Assembly: GCF_905209685.1 (NCBI RefSeq)
Contig: NZ_CAJLUB010000001.1
Span: forward strand, 1 to 64,000
Direction of reading: 5' to 3'
DNA: 64,000 nucleotides
Source of the DNA: an uncultured Veillonella sp.
GTDB lineage: Bacteria; Bacillota; Negativicutes; Veillonellales; Veillonellaceae
The notes under the pieces: generated by a model
What the model was told of the DNA's origin: nothing
What the model saw: only the letters and a program-made list of their open reading frames with translations
The model's database searches: none
Shown: positions 9,783 through 17,974 of the stretch, in pieces
How the letters are laid out: each line of letters starts with the position of its first letter
How positions within the stretch are numbered: position 1 is the first letter of the stretch
Translations under genes and position numbers: made by a program

Positions 9783-11148
9783 AAGTACAGAGCCAAAACA
9801 GAATAAAAAGAAACGAAGCCGGCGCTCAAAAGGGCCGGCTTTATACAACGAGCAACAAAACTTAGGTGCTGCTAAGGTTGAAAATGCTAAAACTAGCACT
9901 AATCGAAAGCCATTGCGTAGGACAAAACGCAAGTCCACAAAGCTTTCTGAGGGCGTAGCAAAGCAAGCTAGCCATTTAGCTTCCAATATGCGTGAAGCCA
10001 TGGTTAGAGTCACGAAGATGCGCCGTGTGGAACGTCGTAATCGTGAGACTGTAGCTATTGCAAAAACTACACCAGCTATGACCTTGAAGCGCCTAGTTCG
10101 TCCTGAGCAGGTGGGCGATTTAATGGGACGATTAAATCGTTCATTAAACTTTGACTTGGGCATCGACTTAGGAACTGCGAATATTCTTATTTTCGCTAAA
10201 GGTAAGGGCTTAGTCTTAGATGAGCCAGCTTATATTGCGAAAGATGATAAAACAGGGGATATTCTTGCCTTAGGCGAAGCTGCACGTACTATGATAGGAC
10301 GTACACCTAAAGGCATATCTGTTATTCGCCCTGTTCAAGCAGGTGTTATTGCAGATTATGATATGACCGAATTTATGTTAAAGTATTTTATTCGTTCAGT
10401 CGTGCCTGCTTCTAGATTGATGAAAACGCGTATTATCGTATGTGTACCATCTGGGATTACACCTGTTGAAAAACGGGCCATTTTAGAAGCTTTGCTTAGA
10501 ACTGGGGCCAAGAAGACTGTCTTGATAGAGGAACCATTGGCGGCAGCTATGGGGACAGGTCTCAATGATGCAGACCAAGTTGGGGCCATGGTTGTCGATG
10601 TTGGTGGCGGTACTACGGATATTGCAGTTCTTTGTGATACGGGTGTTGTTGTAAGTGAATCCCTTCGCATTGGGGGAGATTCCTTCAATGAATCTATTAT
10701 CCGTTACATCCGTCGTAAGAAGAGACTTGTTATTGGACCTTTAACAGCAGAAAAGATTAAGATTTCTGTCGGGACTGTAGATCGTCGTGCTAAGGAGCGA
10801 ACTATAGAGGTTAGAGGGCGTGATGCAAGCTCTGGACTACCTAAGATGGTTGCTGTTAATTCCTTAGAAATTCAACGTGCCTTAGAGGCGCAAGTGATGA
10901 ATATTCTAGAAGGAATTAAATCTATTTTAGAAAAAACGCCACCAGAACTTGTAGCGGCTATTAATGATCACGGCATCATTCTTACCGGTGGCGGTGCTCT
11001 CATCGATGGGTTAGATCGTGTTATTACACGTTCTGTAGGTATTGCATCGTATTTGGTAGAGTCTCCACGATATGCTGTTATCAAAGGGGTTGCTAAAGCT
11101 CTTGATGAAATGTCACAATTGCGTGATACCTTGGATGAATTACAATAA
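9754..11148 (+). CDS. mreB: MreB-family actin-like protein with basic N-terminal extension
   Basis: Bacterial actin that guides peptidoglycan synthesis. The conserved MreB core runs from about residue 124: [17 protein letters not shown] (phosphate 1), [14 protein letters not shown] (phosphate 2), and [15 protein letters not shown] (adenosine loop). Before it is an uninterrupted 123-residue extension rich in Lys and Arg. With GTG 9754 (AAAGG just upstream) the product is 464 aa and overlaps murA by 29 bp. A rival start is ATG 10123, with AGGTGGG 7 nt upstream, giving a 341-aa protein of ordinary MreB length. A terminator-like hairpin at 9816-9841 lies inside the extension. The core assignment is certain; the start is not. 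MreB in a coccus is also noteworthy. Confidence 0.85.
   Translation: MLILFGLTNKSTEPKQNKKKRSRRSKGPALYNEQQNLGAAKVENAKTSTNRKPLRRTKRKSTKLSEGVAKQASHLASNMREAMVRVTKMRRVERRNRETVAIAKTTPAMTLKRLVRPEQVGDLMGRLNRSLNFDLGIDLGTANILIFAKGKGLVLDEPAYIAKDDKTGDILALGEAARTMIGRTPKGISVIRPVQAGVIADYDMTEFMLKYFIRSVVPASRLMKTRIIVCVPSGITPVEKRAILEALLRTGAKKTVLIEEPLAAAMGTGLNDADQVGAMVVDVGGGTTDIAVLCDTGVVVSESLRIGGDSFNESIIRYIRRKKRLVIGPLTAEKIKISVGTVDRRAKERTIEVRGRDASSGLPKMVAVNSLEIQRALEAQVMNILEGIKSILEKTPPELVAAINDHGIILTGGGALIDGLDRVITRSVGIASYLVESPRYAVIKGVAKALDEMSQLRDTLDELQ
9816..9844 (+). terminator. GC-rich hairpin within the mreB extension, possible murA terminator
   Basis: AAGCCGGC (9816-9823) pairs perfectly with GCCGGCTT (9834-9841) around a 10-nt loop, then only a short T-run (CTTTAT). 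It begins 33 nt after the murA stop, where a terminator would be expected, but lies in an open reading frame fused to mreB. Confidence 0.45.
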
Positions 11149-11177
11149 AATATTGTATTGACATACTATGTAAATTG

Positions 11178-11244
11178 ACGAAGTTGCTATTTATAGTTAG
11201 GCCATTGATGATTGGAATAACTGTAGATAGTAACTTCGTTTTTT
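11178..11244 (+). terminator. Intrinsic terminator after mreB
   Basis: ACGAAGTTGCTAT (11178-11190) pairs with ATAGTAACTTCGT (11227-11239) with one G-U pair; the 36-nt loop can fold further (AGTTA with TAACT). Six T follow. Confidence 0.75.
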
Positions 11245-11256
11245 AGTGCCCTCTTT

Positions 11257-11285
11257 TTGTAATTTTCATCTTTATGATGTATACT
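11257..11285 (+). promoter_or_regulatory. Promoter of the AMIN-domain gene
   Basis: TTGTAA at 11257-11262, a 17-nt spacer and TATACT at 11280-11285. Confidence 0.6.
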
Positions 11286-11365
11286 ATAGTAAAAGTATAT
11301 TGCATAAAATTGATGTATAAAAATAAACCTTATTAATATGGTTTGTCGCTATAGAGGAATTGTAT

Positions 11366-12709
11366 ATGAAACGATATTTATATATGACTTTTGCTGTTTT
11401 AGGTTTTCTAGGCAGTACCATACCTTATGCTGAGGCTGGGAATTTAACAGGCGTACGTGTATCTAATCATGAAGGCACAAGTCGAATTGTATTGGATGTA
11501 TCTGAAATGCCTGTATCTTGGACTAAGTCTTATAATGAGTCCACACATGCCCTTACACTTAACCTTGGTGGTACTACAAATGGATTGACGGGTCCTATAG
11601 CGCAAAATAATACAAAAACAGGTGTTTTAAAAGGCATTGGCTTACAACCTGTTAATGGATCTTTGCAAGTAACATTGACGGCTAACAAGGATGTACAACA
11701 TCATGAATTTACATTGGAGAAGCCATCGCGTATTGTAGTTGATTTGTTTTCTAGCTATGCTCAACAAACAACAAAGGATGTAAATAAATCTGTTACGTAT
11801 AGCAAGATTAATAACACTGTAGCAGAAGGAAAAATCCAAGCCTTTGCATTATCTGTGGACAATGATTCATCTATGGTGGTCGCTCATGTTTCGGAAGGTA
11901 AACCCTTATCATCTGTAGTTCAATCGCATACTGCTATAATTGGCGCAAAGGTAAAAGGTAGTAGTTTTGATCGCCCTTATTCGGTAGCAAGTGATGGAAC
12001 TATTGATTTAGAGCGTATTTCTAACCGTGGCACCTTGCGATATACACCAAATCGTGGATATTTTATTGAAGAAAAAAGACCTTTACTACAGGCTAAAACA
12101 CAGAAGGATACATTCCTGATTACCTCTGTTAATACAAGTCGTAAAGAAAATGCTTTGACTCTATATACATCAGCGTATGGGGCATCTACAAAGACTAATG
12201 ACTTTGGATACGAAGTGACTGTTGCTAATGGCAAGGTGGTTAGTGGTCAAAAAGGGAATTCTAAAATTGGAGAAAACCAATACGTATTATCTGGTCATGG
12301 AGAATCTAGGGATGCGTTACGTAAATTAAAGGTGGGCACACCGATTACGATTCAAAATAGACCGGAGTTGGCACAAGTGAATACCACTGGTGGAGCAGCT
12401 TTACAAGCAGGTACTATGGTTTTGAAAAATGGTAACTATGTTGGTGCTGATGGGACCCATAATAAAGCTCGTAGTTTTATAGGAACTACTAAAGATCATA
12501 ATTTGGTGGTTCTTACTGTTGATAAAGCTGGGCTTCAATCCGTAGGGGTTACACAACAAGAAGGGGCTCAACTATTATCCAAACTAGGCGTCGTGGATGG
12601 TGCTGAATTATCGAATCAAGGTAGTGTTGATTTAGTAGTCAATGATACATACGTTCATAAAGCGACTTCAAATCCTACGACCTATGAGGATATTGTAATT
12701 ATAAAATGA
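11366..12709 (+). CDS. Exported AMIN-domain protein with a degenerate phosphodiester-glycosidase-like C-terminus
   Basis: Begins with a signal peptide (MKRYLYMTFAVLGFLGST, cleavage after PYAEA). Residues about 25-130 form an AMIN-like domain (LTGVRVSNHEGTSRIVLDVS to PSRIVVDLF), a module that binds peptidoglycan or envelope partners. The C-terminal part (about 340-445) follows the plan of the NAGPA/phosphodiester-glycosidase domain: GTMVLKNGNYV, ARSFIGTTKDHNLVVLTVD, then LSKLGVVDGAELSNQGSVDLVVN. The usual catalytic LDGGGSS block is replaced by LSNQGSVD, so activity is doubtful. ATG 11366 is chosen for AGAGGA upstream; TTG 11360 is less likely. It has its own promoter and is followed by two more exported proteins. 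Likely an envelope or peptidoglycan-associated protein; the exact function is unknown. Confidence 0.72.
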   Translation: MKRYLYMTFAVLGFLGSTIPYAEAGNLTGVRVSNHEGTSRIVLDVSEMPVSWTKSYNESTHALTLNLGGTTNGLTGPIAQNNTKTGVLKGIGLQPVNGSLQVTLTANKDVQHHEFTLEKPSRIVVDLFSSYAQQTTKDVNKSVTYSKINNTVAEGKIQAFALSVDNDSSMVVAHVSEGKPLSSVVQSHTAIIGAKVKGSSFDRPYSVASDGTIDLERISNRGTLRYTPNRGYFIEEKRPLLQAKTQKDTFLITSVNTSRKENALTLYTSAYGASTKTNDFGYEVTVANGKVVSGQKGNSKIGENQYVLSGHGESRDALRKLKVGTPITIQNRPELAQVNTTGGAALQAGTMVLKNGNYVGADGTHNKARSFIGTTKDHNLVVLTVDKAGLQSVGVTQQEGAQLLSKLGVVDGAELSNQGSVDLVVNDTYVHKATSNPTTYEDIVIIK

Positions 12710-12730
12710 ATTCGTTGCATACAATTTTGT

Positions 12731-12759
12731 TTGAAATATTAGTAATAATTTAGTATACT
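12731..12759 (+). promoter_or_regulatory. Promoter for the lipoyl-like / S55 / mla run
   Basis: TTGAAA at 12731-12736, a 17-nt spacer and TATACT at 12754-12759, 38 nt before the ATG. It may drive the tightly packed run through tolC. Confidence 0.65.
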
Positions 12760-12797
12760 ATAAATACATAACTAATTTTGTAAAAGGAGGGATCGTT

Positions 12798-13082
12798 ATG
12801 AAAAGAGTAGTGTTGGCATTAGCTGCTTTAGGCATTTTAAGTGTTAGCTCTGTAATGGCGGCCCCTGTATCATACCAAAGTGTATTAACAGGTAAAGTTG
12901 CTTCTACAGTTTCTGTTGGCTCTGCTGTAACAGAAGGTCAAACATTGGTAACTGTAGAGACATTGGCTGGCCCTATGGCTGCTGCTAAATCTACTGTAAC
13001 TGGTACTGTAACGGCGGTTAATGTTACAGTGGGCTCAGACGTTTCTCGTGATCAAATCGTTGTCACAGTAGAAAGTAAATAA
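12798..13082 (+). CDS. Small exported lipoyl/biotinyl-like domain protein
   Basis: A 94-residue protein: signal peptide (MKRVVLALAALGILSVSSVMA) followed by a single beta-hairpin-repeat domain with the biotinyl/lipoyl pattern: LTGKVASTVSVGSAVTEGQT, LVTVET, then TGTVTAVNVTVGSDVSRDQI and VVTVESK. The hairpin turn that normally carries the modified lysine (AMKM or DKA) reads AGPMAAAKST, and the protein is exported away from the cytoplasmic ligases, so it is probably not modified. Similar unmodified domains occur in membrane-fusion adaptors, where they stack or bind TolC-type partners. GGAGG lies just upstream of the ATG. It is 12 nt before the S55 peptidase-like gene and about 5 kb from tolC. The function is unknown. 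Confidence 0.7.
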   Translation: MKRVVLALAALGILSVSSVMAAPVSYQSVLTGKVASTVSVGSAVTEGQTLVTVETLAGPMAAAKSTVTGTVTAVNVTVGSDVSRDQIVVTVESK

Positions 13083-13094
13083 AGGAGAGAAGGA

Positions 13095-15101
13095 ATGAAG
13101 TTTTCTCATTCTTGGCGTCGGTATAGAAAAGCGATACTGGCGCTTTTCTTCTGTACTTCACTTACAGCTGCACAGGCTGTTGATTTCATGCCTGTCAATG
13201 ATGTAACTACAGGTATGGAAGGCATTGCAAAAACTGTAATTGTAGGAGATACCATTTCTACCTTTGATGTAAAGGTACTTGGTGTCATGAAGGATAAGGG
13301 ACCATCTGGTCATCTTATTTTAGCGAAGTTCTCTGGTCCTGTTATGGAAAAAACAGGCGGCATCGCTCATGGCATGAGTGGTAGTCCTGTATATATAAAT
13401 GGTAAGCTCGTTGGTGCTGTTGCTTATGGCTGGGGCTTTGCAGATGGTACGATTGGGATGATTACCCCTATCGAGGATATGGTGAAATTATGGAATATTC
13501 CATATGAGAAGAACTTATCCAAACCATGGGATGATAAACAATTGATCCCTCTTGGCACGCCACTTATGGCTTATGGCTTTGATGCAGCATCCATGGATTA
13601 CTTCAAATCCAAGTTGCCACAATATAAATATGAAACATATGATACGGCTAGTGCTAGTGGTGATGAAATTGCTAAACCTCTAGAAGCCGGTGGTTCTGTA
13701 GCAGCATTACTAGTTGATGGTGACCTAAAACTGGGGGCCATTGGTACTGTTACCTATGTAGATGGGGAAAAGATTGTTGCCTTTGGTCATCCATTCTTAA
13801 AACATGGCTCCTCAAACTACTTCATGCATAATGCAAGCATCTTTACAGTAGTTAAAAGTTATGATGCTGCTTTCAAATTGGGCTCTATGGGCAAGGAAGT
13901 TGGCTCTGTAACTGAAGATAGAGGTGCTGGTATTGCAGGTGTTTCTGGTGTGATTTCTCCAGGGATCCCTATGCGATTCCATTTGAAAGACCTTGATATG
14001 GGGCGTGATAAAACTAGCTCTGTTAAGGTTATTGAAGATAGTGAGATGACACCGACTTTAGCGGCTACATCTCTATATAACATGTTGAATAAAACGTTGG
14101 ATCGTAGTGGCGCTGGTACGGCTACCATTTCTTATACAATCACACCAAGAGGTAAAGAGCATAAACCGTTGACGCGAACTAATATGTTCTATAGCTCTGA
14201 CTCTATCTCTGAGAAGGCTGTTGATGAGTTCTATAATGTTATCGACGTTCTTATGAATAACCGATTCATTAATTATGAAATTTCTGACATCTCTGTAGAA
14301 ACTGAGGTGACACAAGATAAGAAAACAGCTAAGCTTGTTGATGCCTCTGCATCTTCAACCATTGTTTCCCCTGGTGATACAATCGTTGTAGATGTAACGT
14401 TGGAGCCGTTCCGCGGTGAGAAGGTCGTTAAACAAATCTTCTTTAAGGTTCCTGAGGATCAAGCTGTTGGCAAGTATACCTTAGAGGTGCGTGGGGGCGG
14501 TGAAATCCCATTACCTTATGTATTAGAAAAGCAAAAATATAATTTAACTGATGAAATTTTACGTCGCTTAAAAGTTCATAAAGATTTTAATGAACTTTAT
14601 GATGAAATTCAAAAGACTGATACAAATAATCAAATCGTTGTAGAGTTTTTAGAAGATGGCATTAGTCTTGTTGATGAAGATGGTTCCCAATCTGTTAAAA
14701 AAGCTAAACTTAAAGATGTGGAATCAAAACCTATGCCAGGGGATGTAAAGAAAAAAACAGGTCAAGAAGATTTGAGTTCTAGTAAGGACGATGATAATCA
14801 AATAGAAAAAACTGCTATTGATACGGAATACATCGTTCAAGGTGATGGTCAATTTACAATTCATGTTATGAAACCAGCCGATCGCGATAAAGCATTAGCT
14901 AAACGCGTAAAAGAAGTTAAAAATCAAAGCAAGATGGAACATAAATTAGAATTGGAAGACCAATCCAAAAAGGATAAATCCAGTAAAAAAGATGTGAAAA
15001 AGTCTGATAAACAAGATGTGAAAAAATCTGATAAACAAGACCAAAAAACACCTGATAAAAAGGATGAATCTAAAGTAAATGATACTAATGCAGCTGAATA
15101 A
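13095..15101 (+). CDS. Exported SpoIVB-type (S55) serine peptidase-like protein with Lys-rich tail
   Basis: 668 residues with an N-terminal signal/anchor (about 11-29). EKTGGIAHGMSGSPVYINGK carries the S55 serine (Ser95 in GMSGSP) and continues GKLVGAVAYGWG. GTVTYVDGEKIVAFGHPFL carries the candidate catalytic histidine (His232). In Bacillus SpoIVB, as I recall it, the GTxTxVD...GH segment comes before GMSGSP; here it comes after, so the domain looks circularly permuted. Residues about 380-500 look like a beta-sandwich, and the last 60 or so residues are a Lys/Asp/Ser-rich repeat (KSDKQD twice), probably unstructured. The organism carries no spore context here, so the role is an envelope one. 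It lies 31 nt upstream of mlaE and may belong with the outer-membrane operon. Substrate unknown. Confidence 0.75.
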   Translation: MKFSHSWRRYRKAILALFFCTSLTAAQAVDFMPVNDVTTGMEGIAKTVIVGDTISTFDVKVLGVMKDKGPSGHLILAKFSGPVMEKTGGIAHGMSGSPVYINGKLVGAVAYGWGFADGTIGMITPIEDMVKLWNIPYEKNLSKPWDDKQLIPLGTPLMAYGFDAASMDYFKSKLPQYKYETYDTASASGDEIAKPLEAGGSVAALLVDGDLKLGAIGTVTYVDGEKIVAFGHPFLKHGSSNYFMHNASIFTVVKSYDAAFKLGSMGKEVGSVTEDRGAGIAGVSGVISPGIPMRFHLKDLDMGRDKTSSVKVIEDSEMTPTLAATSLYNMLNKTLDRSGAGTATISYTITPRGKEHKPLTRTNMFYSSDSISEKAVDEFYNVIDVLMNNRFINYEISDISVETEVTQDKKTAKLVDASASSTIVSPGDTIVVDVTLEPFRGEKVVKQIFFKVPEDQAVGKYTLEVRGGGEIPLPYVLEKQKYNLTDEILRRLKVHKDFNELYDEIQKTDTNNQIVVEFLEDGISLVDEDGSQSVKKAKLKDVESKPMPGDVKKKTGQEDLSSSKDDDNQIEKTAIDTEYIVQGDGQFTIHVMKPADRDKALAKRVKEVKNQSKMEHKLELEDQSKKDKSSKKDVKKSDKQDVKKSDKQDQKTPDKKDESKVNDTNAAE

Positions 15102-15132
15102 GCTGAAAATGTAAGGGGAAAGGGCTAAACTG

Positions 15133-15894
15133 TTGAATTGGCTAGAATCGATAGGACGAGCTGTAATGAACGGCCTATCACAGATGGGGAGTGCTACATT
15201 ATTGGTGTGGCACACAATTAGACAACTGAAAATGATTAATCTGTGGCATGTGTTTCAGCAGATGGCTCACTTAGGCGTAGATTCGTTGCCGATTATCAGT
15301 TTAACGTTACTCTTTGCTGGTGCAGTTATGACCTTACAGATTACAGATGTATTGATTACATATGGTGCACAAAGCACTGTAGGTGGTCTTATGGCTGTTG
15401 CTATGGGACGTGAATTAGGTCCCATCTTAGTAGGGGTAGTACTAGCTGGCCGTGTTGGCGCTGCCATCACGGCTGAAATTGGTACAATGAAGGTAACCGA
15501 ACAAATCGATGCGCTTCGTGTTATGGCTGTCGATCCTATTGGTTATCTTGTGGTACCTCGTGTAGTAGCATGTATGATTATGGTGCCTATATTGGCGTTT
15601 TATGGTGTAGTAATTGGCATTGCAGGTGGTTACTTTGTGGCTACTGCAATTAAGGGTTTAGCGCCAAGTACCTATTTAGATTCTATTCAAATGTTTTCTA
15701 CTATTTCAGACTTCACATTAGGCTTAGTTAAGTCCAGTGTGTTTGGTGCTGTTATTGCATTGGTAGGCTCCTATAAGGGGATGGAAACTAAAATGGGCGC
15801 AGAAGCCGTAGGCTTTTCCACAACTAGTTCTGTAGTAACTAGTATTATTTTAGTATTTGTATTAAATTACTTTTTATCTACCTTGTTATATTAG
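15133..15894 (+). CDS. mlaE: MlaE-family ABC permease (phospholipid transport)
   Basis: Inner-membrane permease of the Mla/MCE phospholipid transporter, 253 residues, about five membrane helices. Typical marks are MGRELGPILVGVVLAGRVGA and AEIGTMKVTEQIDALRVM, the conserved cytoplasmic coupling segment for the ATPase. The start is TTG 15133, with GGGGAAAGGG upstream. It is followed after 20 nt by the ATPase and then by MlaD, the compact mlaE-F-D order. No mlaB or mlaC is present. In V. parvula this three-gene system has been reported as a minimal transenvelope phospholipid system. Confidence 0.95.
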   Translation: MNWLESIGRAVMNGLSQMGSATLLVWHTIRQLKMINLWHVFQQMAHLGVDSLPIISLTLLFAGAVMTLQITDVLITYGAQSTVGGLMAVAMGRELGPILVGVVLAGRVGAAITAEIGTMKVTEQIDALRVMAVDPIGYLVVPRVVACMIMVPILAFYGVVIGIAGGYFVATAIKGLAPSTYLDSIQMFSTISDFTLGLVKSSVFGAVIALVGSYKGMETKMGAEAVGFSTTSSVVTSIILVFVLNYFLSTLLY

Positions 15895-15914
15895 TAGATA
15901 CGCTAGAGGGATTT

Positions 15915-16673
15915 ATGATAGAACTACGCGATGTTGTAGTTGCCTATGAGTCACGTGTGATTTTAGACTCCATTAATCTTACTATCAATGATGGGGAGAC
16001 GTTGGTTATATTAGGTGGTAGTGGCAGTGGTAAAAGTACATTGCTTCGATTATTAATTGGCTTGCAGCGCCCTACATCGGGACAGATTATTGTAGATGGC
16101 ACAGATATTACAACATTATCTGAAGATGAATTTAATACAGTACGAAGAAAAATGGGGATGGTATTCCAATACTCTGCTCTGTTTGATTCTATGTCGGTAG
16201 GCGAAAACGTGGCCTTTGGCTTACGTCAACATACGGACTTAGGCGACGATGAGATACGACGCATTGTAGCAGAGCGACTAGATTGGGTCGGTTTGAAAGG
16301 GTATGAATCCTATATGCCTAACGAATTGTCAGGCGGTATGAAAAAGCGCGTTAGCTTAGCTCGCGCCATAGCGCTAGACCCAAGCTTAATCCTCTATGAT
16401 GAACCTTCATCCGGCTTGGATCCTATTACATCTGGTACGATTAGTATGCTAATTAAGGGGATGCAACAACGGCTTGGTTGTACTTCTATTGTAGTAACAC
16501 ATGATATGCAATCCGCGTTTTACGTGGCAAATCGCATAGCTTTACTTGATAAGGGGAAATTTGTGGAAATTTCTGATACAATAGACTTTAAGAATTCTAC
16601 AAATAAAAAGGTACAACAGTTTATTCATGGTGAAGCAGAACCAATTAATGTATCTGCGATGGGAGATGTGTAA
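15915..16673 (+). CDS. mlaF: MlaF-family ABC ATPase
   Basis: Cytoplasmic ATPase of the Mla transporter, 252 residues. Walker A GGSGSGKST near residue 35, the Q-loop in MVFQYSALFDSM, signature LSGGMKKRV near residue 135, Walker B LILYDEPSSGLDP and the switch VTHDM are all intact. The signature LSGGM(K/R)KR is typical of MCE-type ATPases. The stop codon overlaps the mlaD start by one base (TAATG), implying translational coupling. It energises lipid movement between the membranes; the direction cannot be read from sequence. Confidence 0.95.
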   Translation: MIELRDVVVAYESRVILDSINLTINDGETLVILGGSGSGKSTLLRLLIGLQRPTSGQIIVDGTDITTLSEDEFNTVRRKMGMVFQYSALFDSMSVGENVAFGLRQHTDLGDDEIRRIVAERLDWVGLKGYESYMPNELSGGMKKRVSLARAIALDPSLILYDEPSSGLDPITSGTISMLIKGMQQRLGCTSIVVTHDMQSAFYVANRIALLDKGKFVEISDTIDFKNSTNKKVQQFIHGEAEPINVSAMGDV

Positions 16674-17932
16674 TGAAGTGGACGACGGAGGCCAAGGTAG
16701 GGGCTTTCACAATAATAGGTATAGCTCTATTTATTGCGGGAATACTTTTTGTAGGTCGCATTGATATATGGGCTAAGCCACAAATGACGATTACTGGCGA
16801 TTTTGCTCAAGTTAATGGCCTAAAAAATGGCAATCAAGTTAAATATTCAGGTGTGGCCATCGGTAATGTCTCTGATATCGAGATTACTCCGCATGGTGTT
16901 GTAGTAAAAATGAAGCTTGATGAAAAAACACAAATTCCAAGTGATTCTACGTTCACATTGGGATCAGATGGTTTTTTAGGTGATAAATTTATTCAAATTT
17001 CACCAGGTCAATCTAAGGTGTTTTTACAAGATGGTGACTCTGTTAAGGGCGAAGGTGCAGACGCTATGGATAAAGCGATGCAAAGTGCTCAAAAGTTAAT
17101 GGATGGCACCGAAAAAATGTTGCAATCTATCAATAATATTATTGGTGATCCAGCAACGCAAAATGCACTTAAACATTCCTTGCAATCTACTGCGACGATG
17201 GCTGATAATGCTGTAGCGATTACACAAAATATGGCTGATGTAACGGCACAGCTAAATCAAGCTGCTCAACAATTTAATGCAGATGGTAATGCAGGCAATG
17301 ATATGCGTGCTATTTTGACTAACTTAAAACAAACTACGGATCGTGTAGATAATATGGCTCGTTCTATGGAGTCTACTGTAACTGATCCTAAAGCACAGGA
17401 AAATATTAAGGAAACATTACATAATACGGCACAGATTTCAGCTCGCATCAACAAATTGATGGGTGGTAAAGCATATCAAACTGATGCAAGTGGAAATGTA
17501 GTAGATGGAAATAATGTTGAAAAAAAGTCATCTACTAAAGTTGAGCCTTCTGTAGATTTGTTATATAACACAACAGATGATGAATTCCGCATCAATGGTC
17601 GTGTTCGTGCTTATAATGATAAAGGTATGGCTGAGCTTGGCCTTTCCAATATCGGCGATGGCACTAAATTCGATTTAAATGCAGGTCGATTCATTAGCTC
17701 TAAATGGCTAGTACGGGGCGGTATTTTTGAAAGTGAATTAGGACTTGGCGTTGACTATAATTTACGTGGTCCAGTTTCATTATCCGCAGCGGTATATGAC
17801 CTTAACAATCGCAAATATCGTATTCGTAGTGATATACGTTTACATAAAGATACTTATGGGGTTATTCAAATGACCAGACCGTTCGGTTCCACGAATGGTG
17901 GTACCTACTTTGGTATCAAACAAGTATTTTAA
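16673..17932 (+). CDS. mlaD: MlaD-type MCE protein with C-terminal beta-barrel-like domain
   Basis: 419 residues, far longer than E. coli MlaD (about 183). Order: N-terminal membrane helix (about 9-28), one MCE domain (about 38-118, GDFAQVNGLKNGNQVKYSGV to LGDKFIQISPG), a long mostly helical stretch (about 125-265, with SMESTV and NKLMGGK), then a region of alternating beta-strands (about 285-419) ending in FGIKQVF with the C-terminal Phe of outer-membrane barrels. This matches the report (Nature Communications 2023, as I recall) that V. parvula MlaD spans from inner to outer membrane with its own barrel, replacing MlaA and MlaC. It overlaps mlaF by one base and is followed by tolC. Confidence 0.92.
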   Translation: MKWTTEAKVGAFTIIGIALFIAGILFVGRIDIWAKPQMTITGDFAQVNGLKNGNQVKYSGVAIGNVSDIEITPHGVVVKMKLDEKTQIPSDSTFTLGSDGFLGDKFIQISPGQSKVFLQDGDSVKGEGADAMDKAMQSAQKLMDGTEKMLQSINNIIGDPATQNALKHSLQSTATMADNAVAITQNMADVTAQLNQAAQQFNADGNAGNDMRAILTNLKQTTDRVDNMARSMESTVTDPKAQENIKETLHNTAQISARINKLMGGKAYQTDASGNVVDGNNVEKKSSTKVEPSVDLLYNTTDDEFRINGRVRAYNDKGMAELGLSNIGDGTKFDLNAGRFISSKWLVRGGIFESELGLGVDYNLRGPVSLSAAVYDLNNRKYRIRSDIRLHKDTYGVIQMTRPFGSTNGGTYFGIKQVF

Positions 17933-17974
17933 AGACTAATACATTCACTTTAGGTGAGTATGGAGGTACATATT

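Noticed and set aside
12798-13082. Biotin or lipoate carrier protein
   Set aside because: It has a signal peptide and lacks the conserved modification lysine motif.
13095-15101. Sporulation role for the SpoIVB-like protein
   Set aside because: No sporulation genes nearby, order of catalytic segments differs, and neighbours are envelope genes.
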